A program made the translations under genes and the position numbers. From Neodiprion pinetum (Eukaryota > Arthropoda > Insecta > Hymenoptera > Diprionidae): a stretch of 64,000 nucleotides of DNA. Positions 38,346-51,491 of the stretch are shown here, piece after piece (within the stretch, counting starts at the first letter, position 1; each line of letters begins with the position of its first letter). Where the stretch lies: assembly GCF_021155775.2 (NCBI RefSeq), contig NC_060236.1, positions 24,132,238 through 24,196,237 on the forward strand. Reading direction: 5' to 3'. The notes beneath the pieces were generated by a model. That model was not told the origin of the DNA, searched no databases, and was given only the letters and a program-made list of their open reading frames with translations.

Positions 38346-38668
38346 ACTACCCCAGAAATAATAACCGAAACGAAAATAACCCATGACAAATACAACCCCG
38401 GAGAAAAGTAACCCGTGCAAAGATAACCCGAAACAAAAATAACTCAAGGCAAAGATAACCCGCGCAAAAATATGATTAGACAAAAATAACCTACGACAAG
38501 AATAACCCAAGATAAAAATAACCCAAACCAAATATAACCCGAGACAAAAATAATTTACTCAAAATAACCCATGACAAAAGCTACTCAAATCCAAAATAAC
38601 CCACGAAAAAATAACCGAAAAGAAAAACAACTTCAGACAAGCATAACTCACACAAAAATACACCCATG
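38346..38668. repeat. Degenerate ~16-bp minisatellite (AACCC-type)
   Basis: About 19-20 head-to-tail units with approximate consensus AACCCRNGACAAAAAT, mostly 15-18 bp, strongly diverged in the variable middle but with AACCC and AAAAT retained. On the minus strand this gives a repetitive GYF/LF-rich frame (38337-38531) that should not be read as a gene. It is not a TTAGG telomere repeat. Confidence 0.85.
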
Positions 38669-38669
38669 T

Positions 38670-40315
38670 CATAAATGTCACACTTGAAGTTCACTTTATT
38701 TTAAATTCTTTAAATCTGTTATTAAATTTGATATATTATCAAATTAGTGAGCCTTATGACCCTCTGTAATATATATGTAAATGGAACGTGTTTGAATTTT
38801 CAAAACCTGCAAGAGTGAAATTTGTGTTTCAACTTTTCTCATACTCAATGAGAAACTTCCAAAATGCCCTACCGTCGAATGCAATCAGAGTCAATACTCG
38901 AAATTCCAAAAAAAAAAAAAAAAAAAAAACACTTCAATTATGGCAAGTATTATCATGTCAAAAACTGTCAATCAAGTTCAAAATAAGAATCAGCGAAAAT
39001 CTGTTGGAATTCGACGTGAATGCAGTGTAATTAAATCTGCAGTCAACTCGATCGTCAATATCCAACTGATTCATGAAAACACGACGCCGAATAAACCAAA
39101 CATTGAATTATGTATGAACATTATTAATCTGTACAGCGATCACTTATTTATCTATGAATTCGTTGATTTATGCTAATACACGAACTGAATTTGTGTGCGA
39201 ATCGCGGTTATCATTACGTAATGCAAATGAAACTACAATTTCCGTATATATAATAAAGAGTAATTAAATATTCATCGGTTTTCGCATGTCATGAATTAAT
39301 GCATTCCCAACATGAGTCGCCAGTCGAGAAACTTGGTTCACTTATAAATTATACTTATATGATCATGCGTAGGTGTTTATTATATTATACCTACGTACGT
39401 ATGGTTCCCATATCAGACGTGATACACTTTCGAAATCCCGTCACGACACGTATTCTTGTTCCTTGTACGAGCGTCTGCATCACATGGAAATTGCGTTGAA
39501 TTGTAGATACCGAAAACACGTCGACGGCTACGTTTTGATGCCATTGTTAGACGGCTGTCACGTTTCATCGGATCGGAAGCTCAACCAAACGTTTGAAACA
39601 CGCGATGCCGGGGGTGATATACCCACTCGCAGTGATATCGTACGCCTCGAGTGCCTGTGTACCTCGTGTATGATAAAATATTTTATACCTTCGCAAATTC
39701 TGGCTCACACAATGAACAATTTGCCAAATGGAAAATGTAACAGGCTGACGCTGACAACGCGCTGTTGTAACTGTTGAAAAACAAAACGAATTTTTATTTT
39801 TAAACGTGGAAGCTTCGGTTATTTTGATTTTTTCAAAATATTGTAGATATCACATTTTCTCCGGTAATGAAAGTTTGAAAATTTCGTGAATACGTTTAGT
39901 CTATTTGAGAAAATATTCAGCTGAAATTAAATCAGACGTGAACGGAAAAATCGGTGTTCTTCACCGAGTAGAATTGATTTCGAAAACTCGAGTCACAATT
40001 ATTTTCACTCACAATCAGTAGGACAAAACACAATGGTAGATTTTGTTTCGAAGACCTTTTATCTTAACTGCAACTTATGGAAACACTAATTCATCTTTGC
40101 ATATTTGTATTTTGTCATTGATATTGTCATGCTAAAAAATTGAGTCTTATTTTCAATAATCTAGTATACCATAATTGATTCTAGTGGTGGGGCGTTTTGA
40201 TTCAACCCTATTGAGTGATAATATCGATTTTTAGACACTTCTGACCAAATGAAAAACTACAAGTCTTCTGTCAACTGTTTTTCGTTCAACCCTCTGAGTC
40301 ATAGTGGTGAGTATT
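38670..40315. other. No supported gene
   Basis: A poly-A run lies at 38908-38929. A 134-codon plus-strand frame at 39373-39777 is unrecognised, has no supporting splice or poly(A) signals that I can see and overlaps other frames. 39780-40315 is AT-rich and featureless. Confidence 0.45.
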
Positions 40316-40497
40316 CTCACGAAAATTTCAAGTCCCTTCAAATCCGGAGAAAATACTCTGTTGAGGAATTTTTGGGGTCGCTGGTTACGAGTCTGAAATA
40401 AAATTTTGAAAGTTCAGTGTCGCGAATTCAATCAGCGACCCCAAAAACCTCTGTACGAGATTTTTGACCGGATTCGATGAAATTTGAAATTTCCGTC
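40316..40497. repeat. Inverted repeat built on a GGGGTCGCTG motif
   Basis: The segment at about 40318-40392 is repeated in inverted orientation at about 40424-40497, sharing the ordered blocks GAAATTTCAA, AAATCCGG, TCTG and TTTTTGGGGTCGCTG. A third, minus-strand partial copy (TTTTTCGGGTCGCTGATAACGG, with CAGATC and the CGCCATTTT/GGATCC motif next to it) lies at about 40503-40566. It is a short foldback-like repeat with no coding potential. Confidence 0.75.
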
Positions 40498-43400
40498 AAC
40501 TGTATTGGATCCGCCATTTTTTAAAATTTGATTTCAGATCCGTTATCAGCGACCCGAAAAACCAAGGGATACTCATCCTCTGATAAAATTTAACTTAGCT
40601 CAATAACGTGCAACGCAAAAGGTTAACGGGTGTCAGGATTTCAAAAATTTCCAAGTAGTCACAATTTTTTCCATCCCTCTCGATAACGCCGCGGTATTCC
40701 TTAGTGATTATCGGTAGTAGTATTATACTGCAGCCAGGTCGTCCGTATAGAAAAGGGGATTCAGGAATTTCCCATTATTTTAATTAGCACCGGAAAGCGG
40801 CTATACATACACTTATATACCCTACGCAGTAGAGCCGAGAGGTAAAAATTCCGGGAATTTTCAACGTCACCACAGCCACTTTATAATTACAGTTGAAAAC
40901 CGAACAACCATTGAAAAGGTGCGGTTATACGTATACTCGTATACACATGTATACGTGCAAAATAGAGGGTCGGTCATTTCCACGCCTCGTCTCCGCCTCG
41001 ACATGCGAACTTTTCAGGTCCACGGCTGGTTTTTTTTTTTTTTTCTTCTTTTTTTTCTCTTCAACATCCTTCCCTCTTTCTCTTTTTTTACGCCAGAATC
41101 GCGCCCTTGCCTTCGTTTTCCGCAGCGCCGCCGTTCCGCAGTTCGTTCAAAGCGATTTTATACTCGGGCACGGTCGCGGCGCGGAGCTTACCTCCTTTAA
41201 TCGTTTAAAATCGTTGTAATCCGCGTCGCTTTTCTCGCCGAAGGTTAAAACCCTTACAGAAAATTCCCGGGGCGGCCCCTGATCTGCCAGATATATATTC
41301 CAGGGCGGGTAGAGGAAGGGGAAATCCCTTCGTTTTATTCCTCCGCAATTTCACCCCCTGTTTTATTGCCTTCTTTTTCCACCGCGTTTCTTTTACCCCT
41401 GCCTCACTTGTTCCTCCCTCCTTCCGTCACCTTCGCCCTTCCTACCTTTTTCCTGCTCCGGGCGTAAAGTGTTCTCGCCGAGGACGCGGACCGCCCTTTG
41501 CAGGATTCCTTGTACCGACGGGGAAATAGTTGGCCGGGCATCACGGGGAAAAGTTTCTTAAAATAACCGTATAACTCTCCCACCACGTCTAACTCGTCAC
41601 CCGCTAACCCCTGCAGGGCTGAATTCCATGGGCGAGAATATTAACCCCCGCATTATTCTGCAACACGTCAACTTGATCATGTCTGATCCTCGCCGTATCA
41701 GATTATGCCATTTGTCGAATATGTTGATTTTGTAACTATCGGATATCTGACTTGTTTCCTATTTTTTTTTTTTTTTTTTTGTCACTCTAATCGAAGAGTG
41801 TAATTTCTTAAATTTAGACTTCACTATTTTCAAACTGTCAATAATTCGTTGTTACTCTTTCTCACGAAGATTTCTTTGAAATTGCTAAAAAAAAAAAAAA
41901 AAAAAAATAATAAGTCTGCTCGTTCATTAAAATATTTTGAAAGCTCTCTCAAATACTTTAATGAATTTCTTGTGGAATTTTATACCAAACTTAACCAGAA
42001 ACCTAAAATTTTCCTTGGACAAATTCCCCAGTTGCATTCTTGTGCAATTTTTGTACACTTGACTTGTATCAATAAAATTTGCACAAACTTGTACGTAAGG
42101 TTTTGAAACATGTACTTGAGAATAATTGAACACTTTTTAACAACTGCGTAAAACAGAGGGTCCCGACAAGGTAAAAAAAAAAAAAAATTCTGCTGCAAGA
42201 ATTTAGTTAAATAGTTGAGTACATGTAAATTGTTGAGCATTTATCACCAATACAATGGTCAGTACGGTGAGTTTTATGTTAGTTGAATCAAAAAAACTCT
42301 ATGTTTGATCCTTTTGGAAAATAATTTGTTTCGTTAATCGAGGCGATTAAATCTACCTATATATTACATGATAGATAAAGGATATTGAACGGTGTAATTT
42401 TTCTTCGGCTATAATACGTCGGTGCCAAAGATGTAGACGGTGGGTGATAGAATAAATACACGTGAAATATTACCGATCAAACTGTTACTCAATAAGTTAT
42501 CGTTGTCCCATAAAGAATCAATTTGTGAGCCATAAAAAATAAAGCCCATTCGTATAACGCCAACTTCCGAGCCGCCGGTGCTCGGCAAAACTAGCCGAGG
42601 GGTCAAAGCCTTCATAAAACACTCGCTGCCATCCCTTCGCGAGACAATATGTTTCTCAAAAAAATACTCTGTTCGTGGATTCTTCTCTGCGTGGAGATTA
42701 GATATATCAAATTGAAACATGTAAACACATTTTACGTTCAGCCTTATTTTATAATCGAAGTTGATAATGCAATTTCTGTTAATATTTGATGCGATCAGCT
42801 TGTAACGTTCCATCGTGTAACCATTTGAAAAAAATTAACCAAACTCATATAGTTTTTCATTTTTAGTTCAAAAACTTTTCTGAAATTCATTGGATGGTTT
42901 TGAAACGACCATTTTTATTGTTTCACCATGCAGTAGGTACAGAATTCTGATTAATAATTAAAATTTGTTCCGACGCACTGAAATTTAATCCTTGTGAAAG
43001 TTGTTTTTGTACAAACTATATGATTGGATAATATGTTCGAAAATTGAGCCCGATCTTCAGGAATTTCAGCATTTTCATTTGTCTTCTTTTCATTCTAGCT
43101 TATCATTTCATAATTTTTCACGAGCCTGTTCATTCAAGATATCCTCGGTAAGTGCCCTAATGGAGGATATCTGGAAAAGTGGGGCCAAAAGAAGGGAAGC
43201 ATTCGGATCAGGTAACAGGTCAAGTTCGGGGAATTAGAGGTCAGAACTTCCCTTGATGCGAAGTGTTTCCGGTCAAATGCATGGGGGCTTTTCTGGGCTG
43301 GGAGACTAAGGTCTTCGACGATTATTGTAATGGGTTTCAAGATTGGAACAGTATAGGTATTTACTATTTCACTTTATCTAACCAAAAGTACCGAAAAAAT

Positions 43401-46400
43401 TGCTACATTGACTAACGTGGTAGAAATCTTTAACGTCGATTTTATAGTCAGTTGTATTTGTCTGTGAATAAGATCGTGTTTCCAACTAAAAAATGGGGAC
43501 TGAACGTTATCTATAATGGGAAAATAATCGATTGACCACGTCATACGGATTAACTAAAATTCCCCGAACGAATCAAAGAATATTTGAAATTTTCAAATCT
43601 TATGCTTGGTGAAGACTGCGAATCAGCTAAATGCAATTGCTTTAAAAGTTACTTATTAAAAAAGTTTCCATTGAAAATAATTATCAACATTCTAAATTTA
43701 TTGGTAAATTTATGAGATGATAGTGACATGGAAATTTAGTACTTTCAACAAATAATATTTCAGATATCTAGTCGGTCGAAATAGGAATTTCAAACGAGGA
43801 AATTATAGGTTATCTTTAGTAACCGAGAAAGTTAGATATTTTTCAATGATCAAAATGGAGAAAGCAGATCAAAAAATAAATATTTTAACATGTTGAAGGT
43901 CGAAATGTAGAAAGTGAAAACGTAAAATTACCAGAATTCAAAAAAATGGCAAATGGCAATTGCCCAGTAGTAACAGAAATATCCGATTATGCTATTATCG
44001 CAAGCTTTCTAATAGTACGATTACAAATTTTAGCCCTTTGCGATATCAAAATTTCCGTTCTTTCGCCAGTAAACTTATTCACATATTCGAAAACAATGTT
44101 TATTCGTTTACCAAACATTCTCAATACTTTGAACTGTTCGAAGGTTATTGGTCAGTTGAATTTCAAAGTGTTTAAGATTTTTAACTCTGATTTCAACAAT
44201 TTTTGGTAGGCACTCGTATGATTCACATTTTCCATAAAGATGAAAAAACAAGAAATAAAAAAACAAAAACACTTGGAAATATTTCCACCTCGACGATTCT
44301 CCAATTTCAAACATTTTCACGACTCTCATCTCAAGTCCGAAAAATGGGATTTTCAAATATGCTGTTATAATCTTTGCAAAATTTCAGTCGCACCCGCATT
44401 CTATGCTCATATTTTTTTTTTTCAAGCAGAGCAGCCCGGTATTTAGATTTTCGAGTATACCAGAACATGCACAATTTATACACTTTTCTAGCCAGCTCCC
44501 GCTCGGCATGGTGCAGCATGGAATCGATTTCTTCGAAAGAGGTTCGGCTTGCGAAGACGGAAGTGAGCGCAGGAACTCCACCACTCGTCCTTCTTCCTCG
44601 GTGGCGCACGTCACCCTGCTGCCCACCCTTCCGCTAAATGTATATTTTCCGCTACATTAGGCGGGCAAGTTTCATAACGGTTCTTTTCTCTTCTTTCTCG
44701 TTTTTTCTTCCCCCATCTCTTTCCTCTCCCTCTGCCTTCTCTAAAGCTAGCCGGACTTTTTTCCTCCTCGTAGATGTGTGTACGTGTACCTTACATACCT
44801 CCAGCTTTCTCTTTCCTCTTATTCGCTCCGCGCTTTCGTTTCTTCCTCTTCTTCTACTTGCAGTGCAAATTTTACGTAATCTATTCTCCAATTCGTTCTA
44901 TTCCCTTCTTTCTTTCTCCACTTCTCTCTTCCCTCGTTTCATATTGCCTGTTTTAAAACCACCTTGAGTCTGAAATTTTTTCTCTCTACATCCCTTCCAG
45001 TTTACTTTTGATTTTGGTTCCGTTTGTTAAGTCCATGTAAAAACAAAAAATTCGGTCGTCACTCGCGAGTTTGAAGAGCGAGAATTATTTATTCAATTAC
45101 ATTACGCCATTGCGTTGGTGCAGCTGAAACTACGTTCAATCTTTCTTTTTCACTACAAATATTATTACAGATGTATAAATCGTTCCTATTTAGTAAATGT
45201 CCGGTAGATAATTCATATTCTGCCATTTTCTAGTCACGGTTGTTTAAGTATCGCATTATGGAATTAAAAATGCGCGTACATGTCCAAGTATGATAAAACG
45301 ATTTTTCTACAGTTTCAAACAATTCACTATAAGAAAAGAAAATGTTCCAGTTTACATTATCGTTCGTATTTTATTCTGGTCAAGACCTGAAAAAAGTTTA
45401 AGTACACTCTTCACTGAATATTAGAATCGCCAGTATGTTCCTTAAAATATACCCATTTAACTGAATAGGTTCGCAAAAAGTCCCTGCGTTTCCCGCATGA
45501 TGCAAATTGAACGATTCACGTACGCAGAAACGACGCAGAAAGCTAGCACCTTTGGTCCGCGTGTGTTGTCGAGGCCCCATCAAAATTGACTCTGAATTAA
45601 TGATCGTTGAATTTCTGCGAGTAATTACCAATCTCTTGGGAAGGAATTTAGGCCAGTCTTCCCTGTAATTTCTCGATCCCTTCGCTGAAGCCACCGTCGA
45701 ATAGCAAAGGGGAGCTAACGGGTTTAGAAAGCGGGTTCTAACCCTTGCTTGCACCAGGTTACAGATCGCAGATGCTGCCTTGTTACAATCAAAATTCTCT
45801 TCCCTTGTACATTCGCGTAATTTTCTGTATATTAATTCGGTGTTTATCTATCGTATGAGTACTCTGAATCATATCGTTCAGCAGGCGGGTTTTCCTCGTG
45901 TTATCGGGGAACGTGTTGTAATATGAGGATATATTTCAGGGTGTTACGGTACACGTAACTAACTATGCTGCGTATAGTTTGCTTTCATATACGAGCGTGT
46001 GACCTACCTCAAAGGGGCTGAAATTACTGTTCGGCGGTTTGTCAGAATTTTTTGCAATTATCCTGCAGCGAGCGAAATGGATTCGTTTTTTTTTTTTTTG
46101 TTCTGTTTCTCCTCTGCCGGTGAAAAGTTTTTTTTTTCGACCTGTTACACCCGCCTGTGGGTAATACATAAATCTCAGGTTTTAAATGAAGTCTGTTTAC
46201 ACGTATTCAATCCGTCGCGATATGTTACTATTGCAGCTGCTGTATTCCAAAAAGTTATCTGAATTCACGAAAAGCTTGTCAAACTTTAACATCTTTCATC
46301 TTAGACAGAGATGGTATAGAAAACTGATTTCAACAGCGGAATAGTTATTTCATTCTGACATGTCTTCAAACATGATAAATTCGTGTTTCGTCTTTTCAGA

Positions 46401-47408
46401 AATGAAGAAGGTATTCAAATTTTTTGCTATGGTCTTTTATATTTTATAAAACAAACGTTCGAAGGATTCTTCAATAATAATTTTAATTCCCCACATGGTG
46501 ACAGTTGATCTGTAAGAATCATAATCTTTTTTTATTGCGAGTAATTGCAATCGATAAAGAGCCCGATTCTGCATTCTCGAATTATATGTAAAAGAATTTT
46601 TCAAGTACCACAGTTCTAACAATTCTCACGATTCCATAATAAGGAGGGGAAATTCTGAAGAAAATGTGAGCGACGATCTTGTAAGACATCGCTTCGAACA
46701 ACTTCGACATGGAGAGCCACACATTGATCAATCGAATCGTAATGTTGAGTCTGGAGACTTTGAAGTTTTACGTAAAAGAGTATATAGAGTATGTAAAGAT
46801 CGCGTGATCGTGTGTCTGAAATTTTTGTCAACCGATCTAGATCTTGTAACTCGTAACATCGGGTGAAAAGTTGAAAAACTCTAGGGGTCGAGGTGATTAA
46901 TGATTCTGTTTCAACATGTGATTCGCGTACAAATTGGTATCACGCAAAAAGCCGTACACTTTGAATAACGAGAAAGTAGAATAACTTTGGTGATGAGAAA
47001 ACGAATCCAGGATAGCCTAACTGTTCTTTATAGGTGGAAGCCCTTCCTGGTGAAAGAGCTTCCAACATGAATTACTCACATTCATGGTTGCAGGTCCCCC
47101 TTGTGCAGTCTAGAGCTCGGTACACACCGGCACTTTTAACCTTAAATATCCAACAATTCTTGGAAATCAGTCGATGAATAGTTGGCCAAATTGAACGAAG
47201 CGGACCGGATGAAAGAGGAACATCTTGAAGTGCCATGAGGCCAAGAGCTTTCGGCTCCCCGAAGGATCCTCGATTCGAAGAATGTTTGGTCGGTGCTTTT
47301 CTAACAAGTAAATCTATCTTGGTCCTTTTTCCGGTCTTCCTCTACCTTGCTGAGTCCGAGAGTCTCCGCTCTTGATGGAATACGTGCATCGACTGTGGCT
47401 CCGCGTCT

Positions 47409-47446
47409 TTTATAAAGCGGCGGCAGCATTGCGAAGTGCTCTTAGT
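47409..47446 (+). promoter_or_regulatory. Possible TATA/Inr core promoter
   Basis: TTTTATAAAGCGG is followed by CTTAGTCG with the Inr-like A about 33 bases from the first T of TATAAA. The sequence between is GC-rich, unlike the neighbourhood. No downstream gene is supported. Confidence 0.15.
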
Positions 47447-48100
47447 CGTTTGCCTCGATACCGGATGGCGCTAGACTTTCACACTGTTTTTTAAATAACG
47501 CCTTGCAGTTCCGCAAATACCTGATATTGTACTACTTCTGTCCCTCAGTTCAATCCAGTCGAGGCTACGTTCGCGTGAAATTGCAGCCGAACGGAAATCC
47601 GGTCCAGGACGTGTCGTTGGTTCACATCCTTTGATTGTATTCCTCGTGATCTGATATTCGTTTTGTAGCCGAGACCGTGGTGTTGACTCTTCAACAAAAA
47701 TGTGTGTATTTCTACTATGAAAACACTTCGTCGGTTGAAGGGTATAAATTCCGCACGATTCAATCAATTGAAAAAAAAAATATCACAGCATACAAGAGAC
47801 GATTCATATAATCATAAGCGTTCGAAAATTTTGAATAAGTATTTTAAGACGAGATAAATTCGGTTACCTAACGTTATCAGCAGAGTTGGAAGATTCCCTG
47901 AATCTCCAACGGATACAAAGTCAACCGTGAACAATTTACAGTAACACTAACAGCCGTCTCGACGAGAGAGTTTCAGCATCAGGGCATCGTGGGGGAAACT
48001 GATCGTGATTCAGTCTCGATTACCGTGCGAGCCAAGCGTGGTTCACGTTTGTGAACGCTAACGAAGCGGCTACGTAACGAGGTGTGACACAAAGGTCGTA

Positions 48101-48132
48101 GGAGGAGAAGGAGGAGGAAGAGGAGGAGGAGG
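48101..48132. repeat. (GGA)n purine array
   Basis: GGA repeats with AAG interruptions, at the start of a GC-rich island that extends to about 48310 and contains a direct repeat of GCGATACCGGG (48235 and 48286). Confidence 0.9.
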
Positions 48133-49803
48133 CCATGGGCTACGGGCCGCAGGCCAGAGGCCGAGGTCGGAGGTCGGTGGTTGAGGGCTGCTTCAGACAC
48201 CCCAGGCAGACGGCGGTGCGCGAGTTCACATTCTGCGATACCGGGAGTAAAGAACTTTCGCCTCCAGCCCCGAGCTTTCACCCCCGCGATACCGGGGAAC
48301 ACGTCGCGTGTACCCCACATACGCTCAGCGATGTATATTCATGTCTGGTTTGCAGGGGCCGCAGCTAAACGGGAGATTCGCACATTTCGAGATGTTTCGG
48401 TGAAGCGTTTGGCCGAACAAAAGTGTTCGGATATGAGAAAATTTTTGGAGTATGCGATTTGACGAACGACGGAAAAATGTTTATCTCAAAGCGATGACAG
48501 GCGTGTTGCCATTTTTCGAACGTCAAATTTGTCACTTTTCTTCGTTCTTTATTAAGCTTGAATCATTTTCGTCAACTTTTCTCGTCGGCTGCATTCGATG
48601 AAATCAAAGAATACGGTGGATCATCTTATACTGCGACTGAAAGTTATCACCAACGAATATTGTCAGTGTTATCGAAAATTCATTGAAGACAATTTATGAA
48701 GAACTTACGTACGATTAAAATAAGCTCGTATTTATGAAAAATGAACTAACGATAGGTTTCGGACGTTACAACAATTCTTTTCGATTACGTAATCATTATG
48801 AAGCTGTTAATAACTCTGCTTTGTTTGTCGAAATTTTTGGTATTCAAAGTCTTGATGCCTTCAATAAGCGATGCTGTTCAATCGAGTTCAGCGATATTTA
48901 CCTGATAACATGATAAACAGTAATCGATTTTGATTTATGATCAAGTTTTCTCCTCAAGAAACTGGGACATTTGTTACATATTCTGCTATTTGGAAACATT
49001 CCATTTCCTTTTTCATAACATGAGTGACCAATAATTCGAAGTTTCATGTACTTGCAGATAAAACAATTCACATTGTATCACAGTATGTAACGTCAATGTC
49101 ATAGTTTTGGAAAGATTAATCACAAGCTGCAGTAATTGGAATCCGAAATACCGAAGGGTAATATCTGGTAGAAGAATATACTACACTAAATGGTTCGTAT
49201 TCAATTATACAATTCGTTTTTCCACATGCATTTCACTCGGTATTGACTCATCGTACGTAAACAGAAATTGAATCCCTTTGAAAAAGTTTTTGCTTCTTTT
49301 TCTCCGTATATTTTGGTTAAAACGATCAGCTGTTAACGCAGTTACAACGTTTCATCGCTAAAATTTCGTAAAAAAGCAGAGCATCATGTGTTAAATTCAA
49401 CAAAAAAAGTTCAAGACTTCTGTGGGTAATTTTTTGTGATTTGTGAAATTAATCCATTTTGGCATAAAAATTTTTATGTTCTATTAAACTGCCACGGTCA
49501 ATTGATACAAATATTCAATTCTTTGTACATTTTTTCAAGAGTAGAAAAACGGCAGAGCTTACTTGCAACAGCCATCACAATTTATCGGATTTTTAATTTG
49601 TCACAAATCCTGCAAGTAATAATTCTCCTGCTTCGCTATTCGCGGAGTGCTCGCACGTTTTAATTTTTTTTCTTTTTTTTTTTCCTTCCACTCTCCGTTT
49701 TCGCTTCCGCTCACCGAGTACAGCGTTGGTACCTGATTGTCTCTGACGAGGGTATATATGGAGTAGACTGCAGACGGATGGATCACTGAGCGACACAAGC
49801 TTA

Positions 49804-49873
49804 CCTGAAGCCCTTGGGACGCTGCTCGTCCACTGTACGCATCGATAGTTCGCGATTTAACACGTGCCTGGTG
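49804..49873 (-). CDS. Candidate coding exon, unknown protein
   Basis: On the minus strand GGCTTCAG|GTAAGC is a near-perfect donor (GT at 49802-49803). Upstream of it one frame is open for at least 28 codons and reads as a mixed, hydrophilic peptide (for example HQARVKSRTIDAYSGR then ASQGLQ). The best acceptor is CAATCCCTAG ending at 49874, which is weak; another consensus donor, GACG|GTGAGT, lies just upstream at about 49910. Codons are not low-complexity. No family recognised. A first exon with a nearby transcription start is another reading. Confidence 0.25.
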
Positions 49874-50030
49874 GATGGCTAGGGATTGATTCAATTCTCG
49901 TCACTCACCGTCTGTGTTTCACAAATTCACTAACGCACCCAAACGCGATCGTGTGTTTGTTCCCAGTCTACCTTCGACATACCGTTGTCTAGACTTTGGG
50001 AATATGAATTTGGGCCTTCCAATCATCCGT

Positions 50031-50367
50031 AATCCCTGAATACCGTTCATGAATTACAGTCAAAATGACCAAAAGTCGTAGCTACGTTGAAAGAGGAATT
50101 GAATCGTTGAGTACTGAATGATCAGGATACTAGTTGGACGACAAGTTGGCGCTCAAGCTCGAACTAAAAGCAATGCTCCAATAACGAGCGGATCTATAAA
50201 TGGAGGATCTGTAAAATCCCAGAATCCAGTTCATGACTTGAAGTCAAAATGATCGAAAGTCGTGGCTTTGTGGACCGAATGAACAGGGTAATAATTGGAC
50301 AACAAAGTTGGCGTTGAAGCTCAAACTAGAAACAATGCTCCAATAACAAGCGGATCTATAAATTGAG
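50031..50367. repeat. Imperfect tandem duplication, ~185-bp period
   Basis: Unit one (about 50031-50204) and unit two (about 50215-50367) share the ordered blocks TTCATGA, GTCAAAATGA, AAAGTCGT, TTGGACAACAA/TTGGACGACAA, GTTGGCG, CAATGCTCCAATAAC and GCGGATCTATAAAT. Unit two has lost about 25 bp in the middle. Divergence suggests an old duplication; no coding potential is seen. Confidence 0.85.
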
Positions 50368-51491
50368 ATGAATTTGAACACATGAGATATGTAACGAAAT
50401 TCGTGTTACTCAATCAAGTGCAGACCGTGCTGAATAAGAGAATTTCGAACCTGTCGAAACCGATTTAGGATTATTTCGTTATCGGGAGTCGCAGTTGGAT
50501 CGCTGGAACCCTTATCCAGTAACAGAGACGGTAAGTTGAAATACGCCAAGAAATACCGCAGGCGTATAATAACGTCGATGTTATAAGGATTAACCTATTT
50601 TTCAAGCAAACATTTGCCGCTGGGATTATACATTGTGTAATAAATTGTGGTTTCCTCTGCTCAGTCTTGATCTCTCATAACTCTTGGTTGTTGATAGTAG
50701 CTCGGTCGCGTTGGCAGAATCAACAGTGGCGAGTGGAGACAGACTGGCGTTGAGATTGCACAGTGGTTTCGTTCGACGAAGGAAACCATCCCACTAATCC
50801 AAAATCTGATAGCCTGGAACTCGAGCGTATTATATGGCAAATTATCGCTCGTTGACACCCGCGATGACCTGCAATATGCGTGTCAATTCACCGAACGAAC
50901 GTCGACGTTTTAAATACAATGATATTCGGTAACCAGCCAGTTTGTAACGTTTAATTGAAATCGTTCGCTTTTTTATTGTTTTCGATACAATAATTGGATT
51001 GCACGATTTGTGAAGACCCAGATGCTCGAAATAAAAGAATTTCACATCGAGGCAGTGAAATTTTTTTCTAATTCATTCGAAATTTTTAAGTCTGATCAAG
51101 ATTCGTGACACATTCGTGGTCGTTGATTGAGATGCTAATTTTCGTAAAGATGAAGGACTTAATTATCCCGAGTACCTATATTTATCCAGATGTGATTCAT
51201 GCGTCAGTTTCGTATGCATTTTAACAGCAGATCGTAATGTAGCTTACTTGAGGCCTGATAAAGTAACGCATGAGTGATTGTTAATAACTTTTCAAGCGAT
51301 GAATTGGTTTCGTAGAGACATTCGACAAATTTCACTTTCTAAGGAATTATTACGGTATGAATTTAACTGATTACAGGATAAATGACAAAAAATATACAAG
51401 TTTATTTATGGTAGATTCTGAGTTGAAAGTTATATTCTTAACTACAGGAACAGACGCATAGTCACCAAGTTACTTCCAGTTTCGACAACTA
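50368..51491. other. No supported gene
   Basis: AGAGACG|GTAAGT at 50529 is a donor-like site with about 60 open bases before it but only a weak acceptor. The remainder is AT-rich with no recognised content. Confidence 0.45.

Larger units (their letters stand above)
40567..50030. other. No supported gene; simple-sequence and GC patches
   Basis: 40890-41640 is GC-richer with a T-rich tract (41031-41044). Homopolymers lie at 41762-41781 (T), 41888-41907 (A) and 42174-42187 (A). 44680-44945 is a long pyrimidine-biased stretch. A TTTATAAAGCGG motif at 47411 has TTAGTC about 33 bp on. 48070-48310 is GC-rich with a GGA array. Nothing here reads as a complete gene; one exon-like segment is listed separately at 49804. 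Confidence 0.45.

Noticed and set aside
37795..38346. 183-codon minus-strand frame, the longest in the window
   Set aside because: Its C-terminal part lies in a MITE copy, its N-terminus abuts a minisatellite, several other frames overlap it, and no motif is recognisable.
38337..38531. Aromatic-rich repetitive minus-strand frame
   Set aside because: It is the translation of the 16-bp minisatellite.
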